From: Saxidomus purpurata
Taxonomy: Eukaryota > Mollusca > Bivalvia > Venerida > Veneridae
DNA: 64,000 bases
Direction of reading: 5' to 3'
Assembly (NCBI GenBank): GCA_022818135.1
Contig: JAFMSR010000008.1
Location: forward strand, 33,570,392-33,634,391
The notes under the pieces are model-generated. The model made no database searches, had not been told where the DNA came from, and saw nothing but the letters and a program-made list of their open reading frames with translations. Of this stretch, positions 57,757 to 64,000 are shown one piece after another (position 1 is the stretch's first letter; the number at the start of each line of letters is the position of its first letter). Made by a program: the position numbers and the translations under genes.

Positions 57757-57817
57757 ACCCCCTCCCCCTTCCGCCCCACCCTCCCCCTCCCCCTCCCCCT
57801 CCCCCCCCCTCCCCCTC
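57757..57817 (+). repeat. (CCCCCT)n polypyrimidine tract
   Basis: Almost pure C/T for about 60 nt, with CCCCCT as the unit. The minus strand has many G5-G9 runs. Confidence 0.9.
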
Positions 57818-57918
57818 AAATCTCTATAATATCGGAAGCCTGCCCGAGTAGATAACTGTCTCTCTCTATTTATCTCATCTCTTCCGGTCTCAAAGAAATT
57901 CGTTATGTTACTTGACGC

Positions 57919-58186
57919 CGTCTCCCTTGGTCTAGTGGTTTAGGCATCCGCTTTGGGAGCGGGAGGTCGAAAGTTCGAATCACAGCAGGGGTCCATTCTG
58001 ATATGGCCGGTTGGTGAGCCGCCAGTTAGTTAAATAATGGTTACCGTATGCCTACCTGCCTGGTGCCTGGCATTAAAAGGATAGGGTTCGGGAGGTAAAT
58101 GTGCTCAAAAGAAGGTGTCTCATAAGTCAGAAATGGCTGGCCCTTTAAATAGGGGTGACACTAAAATAAACAAACACCTTTTTGTA
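57919..58186 (+). mobile_element. tRNA-Pro-derived SINE, copy 1
   Basis: Head TTGGTCTAGTGGTTTAGGCATCCGCTTTGGGAGCGGGAGGTCGAAAGTTCGAATC resembles tRNA-Pro with a TGG anticodon. The body 'ccggttggtgagc...taaataatggttaccg...aaaaggataggg.tcgggaggt..atgtgctca..agaaggtgtctcataagtcagaaatg..tgg.cctttaa.taggggtgacact.aaataaacaaacac' is shared with 59399-59640. Confidence 0.8.
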
Positions 58187-59398
58187 CGTGTAAATGATAC
58201 ATATGTATGAGCTCATATTTTTACAAACCTTTTTATCGTTATAACTAGCATGTGTTTCAAGAAAATGACTTGACTTTATTCGACTTTATTTCACTTTATT
58301 TGAAAGAAAGTTAATGAAAAAGAATAAGCTGCACGTGTTGAAAATAAATAAGCTGAAAGTGTATTGCCATGATACTGAAAATGATACCATAAATAAAGAG
58401 AGTTTACAAATAAGCTTAGAGCTTTCTACTCAATTGTGATAATATATCTTACATGTGAATTATCATTAAAATACTGTTTAAACCAATCTTGACCAGTCAC
58501 AGCTGTATTATTGCTTGCGTATCTTTGATGAAAAACATACTTTGTTATTTAGAGAACAAACTTGTGTTGATATAATAATACGGCATATATCAGCGTAAGT
58601 TTATAATGAGGCTGTAAAGAGAGACAATGGGATGTACATGAATAAATGCTTGCGCGTTCATTGCAATGTAATTACTGTTTATCTATGGTTATCTTCATTT
58701 GATACTCGTGCCCTGCCCTTTCGTGGTTTATGTTTCAAATTACTCGAGATAACGTGCATTGTACACAGCGGAACTCGAATCTGATATTCTAAAGGCGTGA
58801 TCTCATACATAACAACCTGTTTCTCTGTAGGTGTTACTGATACACTGTATCTGAGAAGGAAATAGACCCGCCAGAAAAGTAAGTGGATTTTTATTATTTT
58901 GACAATTAAATTTGTTTTATTTTTTAGGTGTTTTCAAAAGTAAGATGCAGATTTTGCTAGAACAACGAAAATGATACGCTGAAATTTCTAAATTCAAGAC
59001 ATAGCAACAAACCTCAGTAAAAAATAGTAAAAAATAGTCGACATGTAAACTGTTTGCAAAGTAAATAATGGGACAAAATTACTTCAGTGTTAAACAGTAT
59101 TCATTAATCTTCTCCTATAAGAAGCCATTAATGTTACACTAAAACATATTTTAAGATAGTCAAATACTTATGCGAATATGACAAGTGTGCTCGTACATGT
59201 CGGCTTCTGACTCCTATGGTTGTTAATAGTCTTTCGTTTAAGTATTTTCTTACTATTTCTGTCTGTTTGATGTCGGAATGGAGACAGCTGTTAATGAATT
59301 ATATTAAACATTTGTAGTTTTATTTATTTTTTACATTTATGAAACTGTCCCAACATCTAAATATTACTGTACTAAACTACTTTTTTATCAATTCATAT
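58187..59398. other. No gene seen; one exon-like block
   Basis: 58832-58877 lies between CTCTGTAG and a GTAAGT donor but has no open frame in any phase long enough to support coding. Otherwise AT-rich sequence. Confidence 0.4.
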
Positions 59399-59640
59399 TA
59401 GTCTAGTGGTTTAGGCATCCGCCTCGGGAGCGGGAGGTCGAAGGTTCGAAACCCAGCAGGGGTCCGTTCTCATATGACCGGTTGGTGAGCAACCAGCTAT
59501 AGTTAAATAATGGTTACCGTTTCGCCTAACATTAAAAAGGATAGGATTCGGGAGGTGAATGTGCTCAGAAAGAAGGTGTCTCATAAGTCAGAAATGTGTG
59601 GGCCTTTAAGTAGGGGTGACACTATAATAAACAAACACTT
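59399..59640 (+). mobile_element. tRNA-Pro-derived SINE, copy 2 (5' truncated by a few bases)
   Basis: Head GTCTAGTGGTTTAGGCATCCGCCTCGGGAGCGGGAGGTCGAAGGTTCGAAACC with a CGG anticodon-like triplet; the body matches copy 1 and the 3' end is ataataaacaaacac. The ORF overlapping it is a by-product. Confidence 0.8.
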
Positions 59641-60138
59641 TTTACTTTATACTTTAAAATTTGCAAAAAACTCCCCCCTCCCACAAGACAGGTCTGTAAT
59701 GTTTTAGTATTATAAACATATTAAGTTTACATCGTGCTTGGTAAATCATACGTGTTCCTCCAAAAAAATCTCTGGACATTGAAACGCTCATTTTAGCTAT
59801 ACGGCTGTTAGGGTTATATCTGTACAAATATGGAGGGAAATACTTTTTTTATGATGTACGATAAAGGCAAAATAACTTATTTAAAATAGTACTACATCAA
59901 GGCCATTGTGAAACCCATCAAAATCAAATTGTAACAGAATATGTAAGAATATCTTTTTATAATAAAGAAGTATACAGTTCATCATCTATTTCAATGCAGT
60001 CTGGATATTGTTAACGTAGTTTAGCAACCTCAGAAGATGTATATAGTAAATGTATGATGTGACATTGAAATAACATATGTATTTGTACACACAACAGAAC
60101 ATTTTAATTCTAAAGAATTTACATTGTACGGTTCATGT

Positions 60139-60335
60139 AGGATCAAATTTGACGAACGGTGGTGTATTATTAAGGTGTCTGCCGCTCATCCCGGAATTTG
60201 CGGGTTCGAGCCCCACTGGGGTCACGACCGTACCTCTTCATATGACGCCAGTACTGGTATTTCCAGGAAGTGGACTTAATAGTTACTCGATAAGCCTCAA
60301 GCTTTCTTCGCAATCGAGCTAAACTAAATAAGAAT
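60139..60335 (+). mobile_element. tRNA-like SINE
   Basis: GGTGTCTGCCGCTCATCCCGGAATTTGCGGGTTCGAGCCCCACTGGGGTCACG carries a good B-box. The body runs to aaactaaataagaataaat. No complete cloverleaf was seen. Confidence 0.5.
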
Positions 60336-60659
60336 AAATTAATGTGACAGCTTTACGTAATAGAATGCGCCTTTTAGCATTGTCTCGATGTAGAAAGTAC
60401 ATTCGAACTGTTTTGCCATTTTATTGCACTCTTTACTCTGTAAATTCCGTCCGCTTTTTATCCAATATAATGCTGTCAGTTCTCTGGTAGTGTCACATAA
60501 GCCCAAGTAAAGACTTTAATAGCTAATTGGAGCTAAACGTTTTGTTCATGTTGGCGAGAAATATCTATGAGCTGAAAAAATGGCATAAAATAAACTCAAT
60601 CTGAACACCGGCATTAATTCATAAAAGTATCATAGTTTTATTTGAAAATAATTTTACCC

Positions 60660-62100
60660 GATTCGACATTCGCGAATTGTAAATGCATTCAGCACTGGCG
60701 AATATCGAACGATTATTGAATGTAGAGCTGGTCTGCTCGACATTGTCGAATGCTGATTGCGGAGCTGGTCTGCTCGACATTGGCGATTGTTGAATGTGGA
60801 GCTGGTCTGCTCGTCATTGTCGAATGCTGAATGTGGAGCTGGTCTGCTCGTCATGGTCGAATGCTGAATGCGGAGCTGGTCTGCTTGACATTGTCGAATG
60901 TTGAATGTTGAGCTTGTCCGCTCGTCATTGTCGAATGCTGATTGTGGAGCTGGTCTGCTCGACATTGGCGATTGTTGAATGTGGAGCTGGTCTGCTCGTC
61001 ATTGTCGAATGCTGATTGTGGAGCTGGTCTGCTCGACATTGGCGATTGTTGAATGTGGAGCTGGTCTGCTCGTCATTGTCGAATGCTGATTGTGGAGCTG
61101 GTCTGCTCGACATTGGCGATTGTTGAATGTGGAGCTGGTCTGCTCGTCATTGTCGAATGCTGATTGTGGAGCTGGTCTGCTCGACATTGGCGATTGTTGA
61201 ATGTGGAGCTGGTCTGCTCGTCATTGTCGAATGCTGATTGTGGAGCTGGTCTGCTCGACATTGGCGATTGTTGAATGTGGAGCTGGTCTGCTCGTCATTG
61301 TCGAATGCTGATTGTGGAGCTGGTCTGCTCGACATTGGCGATTGTTGAATGTGGAGCTGGTCTGCTCGTCATTGTCGAATGCTGATTGTGGAGCTGGTCT
61401 GCTCGACATTGGCGATTGTTGAATATGGAGCTGGTCTGCTCGTCATTGTCGAATGCTGAATGTGGGGCTGGTATGCTCGTCATGGTCGAATGTTGAATAT
61501 GGAGCTGGTCTGCTCGTCATTGTTGAATGCTGATTGTGGAGCTGGTCTACTCGACATAGGCGATTGTTGAATTTGGAGCTGGTCTGCTCGTCATTGTCGA
61601 ATGTTGAATGTGGAGCTGGTCTGCTCGACATTGTCGAATGTTGAATGTGGAGCTAGTCTCTCGACATTGGCGATTGTTGAATGTGGAGCTGGTCTGCTCG
61701 TCATGATCGAATGCTGATTGTGGAGCTGGTCTGCTCGACATTGGCGATTGTTGAATATGGAGCTGGTCTGCTCGTCATTGTCGAATGCTGATTGTGGAGC
61801 TGGTCTGCTCGACATTGACGATTGTTGAATGTAGAGCTGGTATGCTCGACATTGTCGAATGCTGATTGTGGAGCTGGTCTGCTCGACATTGTCGAATACT
61901 GATTGTGGAGCTGATCTGCTCAAATTGCCGAATGCTTAATGTGGAGCTGGTCTACTCGATTTTGTCGATTGTTGAATGCGGAGCTTGTCTGCTCGTCATG
62001 GTCGAATGCTGATTGTGGAGCTGGTCTGCTCGACATTGATGAATGTTGAATGTAAGGCTGGTTAGTTCGACATTCGCGAATGCTGCCAGTTCGACATTCG
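60660..62100. repeat. Minisatellite with dimeric 74-bp unit (37 + 37)
   Basis: Two 37-bp half-units alternate: 'tgtggagctggtctgctcgtcattgtcgaatgctgat' and 'tgtggagctggtctgctcgacattggcgattgttgaa'. The middle (60925-61430) is nearly perfect 74-bp periodicity; the edges are diverged single half-units. About 38 half-units in all. Because 74 is not a multiple of 3, minus-strand ORFs of 62 codons repeat in successive frames and are artefacts. Related copies continue near 62200-62300. Confidence 0.95.
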
Positions 62101-62130
62101 TTTCAAAATTCGCGAATGTCTCTGATTTGA

Positions 62131-63175
62131 TAGATATCTCCCCTATTTCAGAGAGATATCTCTTTTTTATTAAATAGTAAATTTTATTTTGCCATAGACA
62201 TTCGCCAATGCTGAATGTTGAGCTGGTCTGCTAGACATTCGCGAAATTTGAAACGTTTGTCGCTTGACTGCTCGACATTCGCAAATGTCGAATACTGAAT
62301 GTCTGTAATATTGTCCAAAAATCATATAGCTAATTTTGTACTCTGTACTTGAAACTTATTAAATGTAAATGAAATGGCGCAGACGACGATATATGTCATG
62401 CTATCCGGTGAATAAAGACATATTTGGAACCACTTGGCGAATCTACTTAGATATATCAAAGAAACTGCCTAGCAGATGTTTTTTTATAAAATGTGGTGTT
62501 CTAAGGATTCTGATTGGATTACCATTAATGGACTCTATGTTCCGGTGTCTCATAAGTATACTGCTTATGTTTGTGCTTGAATTGGGATATTCATTCTGAT
62601 TCCAAATGTAAATGCCAATTAAGAACTAATGAGTTATTATCTTACATATAATTGTGTTATCACCTCGTGTTTAAATTAATCTTTCCTAAATAATTAACTG
62701 TAAGTGACACTGTTACTTTTGCGACTATTTCTGCAAACAAACACGACACACAAAGGGCGTACTTTTTCGTCGAGTTTTCGAGTTGGCGGGTTTTAATAAT
62801 TCAATATGCCGTGTTTACGACTTTTCACCGCGCCAAGTCGAAAGGCGTAAACACGAATAGATTGTACATAACAGAGATATCTCTCCTGTTTTGAAACATA
62901 CCTTCTTACACTAAAGATATATCGCTCATTGTAATAGAGATATCACTGTATCGTACAGACTTGTCTGAAAACGAGGTATCTGTTAAAACAGAGATACCTC
63001 TTAAACTTACAGAGATATATCTCAAAGTTATGGAGATATTTTTTAACCATGAGAGATATTTTTGTTTCGATGAAAGATATCTTTATGATTGCCGTTAAAG
63101 ATATCTCTTGTCATTGAAACGATATATTTTTATTTTAGAAAGACATCTCTGCAAAATTGAGAGATACTTTTTAGT
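62131..63175. repeat. Recurring imperfect palindrome AGAGATATCTC
   Basis: Many variants of (a)gagatatctc occur at 62131-62175 and 62868-63175, often about 21 nt apart (for example near 62916, 62937, 62970, 62991, 63010, 63031, 63051, 63073, 63096). The intervening bases are not conserved. The stretch between (62300-62867) has no gene. Confidence 0.6.
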
Positions 63176-64000
63176 CATATTAATCGCTCCCTGGTGCGAG
63201 CTTTTCGGACACTTCGTCACAGTTTCCTCCCACAGTAAGACCTCGTTTACTTATGTTTGTTGCTGTGATTGAGCCTCGTTTGCTGCTTAATTGCCATATT
63301 TTTTCACATAAAGGGCCACGCTGGTAGAATAGTTAGAGCATACAACACGACTTTGATTAGAGGATAAAGTTGTTTACAGTTGCAAGTTAAGGGCCACTTT
63401 CTGTGAACTCAGATGTTACAAAACAACAATGCCTTGGTGCCTGTAAATTGGCCTGATGAAGCGTTTATTTCTTGAATTCATACAATATTTTTTCAAGAGG
63501 TACAAGATCAGTTTATATTCCGCCCTTTTCCCTTTAAGGTTTGGTTGTCAAGAGCCATATAAGCCTTGTTTACGTCCGTTCAAAAATTTGAAGTGCATAT
63601 TTTGAATCAGAACCGTGAGAAAATATGCAGGCTTTACGTTGAAACTGTCTACTAAATATATTCGTAAGAATGCCAACACCCACAGACTAAATAATACGCG
63701 ACTCGCCTTATATTGAAGTTCCGGAAATTGTCGGCGCACAATTACCACACTAATCTTTGATTTGATTAGCATTTATTGCCTTCGTAGAGAACTTCAGTGA
63801 ATAGACCTCTTGATAGAAGGATGTGTGCACTCTAGAATGCTGTATAAACATTTAGACTTGTGTGAAATGCTTGCATATAAAATAATAAATTGGAAGTTAA
63901 AGAACACATATTAACTGGAATGATTGCATTTATCTGAAAATATGTCACGCTGCACATGAAACACCGTGTCGCTGTGATATTGTTATAGATGCAGTATATT
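63176..64000. other. No gene seen
   Basis: Only ORFs of up to 74 codons without splice or domain support. Confidence 0.5.

Noticed and set aside
60654..61923. Eleven minus-strand ORFs of about 62-110 codons with SSRPAPQSAFDNDEQ
   Set aside because: They are by-products of the 74-bp minisatellite, which cycles through all frames and stops every 189 nt.

Overview
The window is eukaryotic, AT-rich and intron-rich. Small exons are bounded by GT/AG sites and most of the remaining DNA is short non-autonomous mobile elements. The families present point to a marine invertebrate, most likely a bivalve mollusc: CUB and IgGFc-binding/ShKT surface proteins, a MIEAP-domain protein, elements with ~165-bp tandem cores, tRNA-derived SINEs and foldback MITEs. 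The species cannot be fixed from the sequence, and no bacterial-type operons, CRISPR arrays or rRNA genes were seen.

Three protein-coding genes can be assembled exon by exon with consistent reading phase. (1) Plus strand, 422-6688: the 3' part of a type I membrane protein with at least two complete CUB domains, a Thr-rich linker, one transmembrane helix and a Ser-rich tail; its 5' end lies left of the window. (2) Minus strand, 18994 down to 8089: a complete 15-coding-exon gene for a ~1211-residue protein. It has a signal peptide, an IgGFc-binding domain, a GDGxDxDCDG acidic motif, a Cys-containing module, a ShKT domain, a second divergent IgGFc-like domain, a second GDGxDxDCDG motif, a Cys-rich stalk, a transmembrane helix and a short tail. 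Genes 1 and 2 are convergent, and both look like cell-surface recognition proteins. (3) Minus strand, 44664 down to 40428: a ~465-residue protein with an N-terminal repetitive coiled coil and a C-terminal domain of the mitochondria-eating protein (MIEAP/SPATA18) family. Its coiled-coil exon has been duplicated next door (44042-44359), and the copy carries a nonsense codon.

The rest is repeat-dominated. 19.3-40 kb holds foldback elements, two pairs of tRNA-like sequences, a ~940-bp element with terminal inverted repeats, and several elements with tandem ~120-165-bp cores that resemble published pearl/HINE-type (Helentron-related) non-autonomous elements. 43-48.3 kb holds foldback MITEs and a clear nested insertion. 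48.8-51.1 kb is a large inverted repeat enclosing a 245-bp tandem array that contains a tRNA-like sequence. 53.9-56.6 kb is a broken non-LTR retrotransposon. 57-60.4 kb holds tRNA-derived SINEs. 60.66-62.1 kb is a minisatellite with a dimeric 74-bp unit, and 62.1-63.2 kb carries recurring GAGATATCTC-like palindromes at roughly 21-bp spacing. Several MITEs carry intact TGACGTCA (CRE-type) palindromes.

All gene structures are read by eye from splice consensus, phase and domain pattern. No database search was possible.
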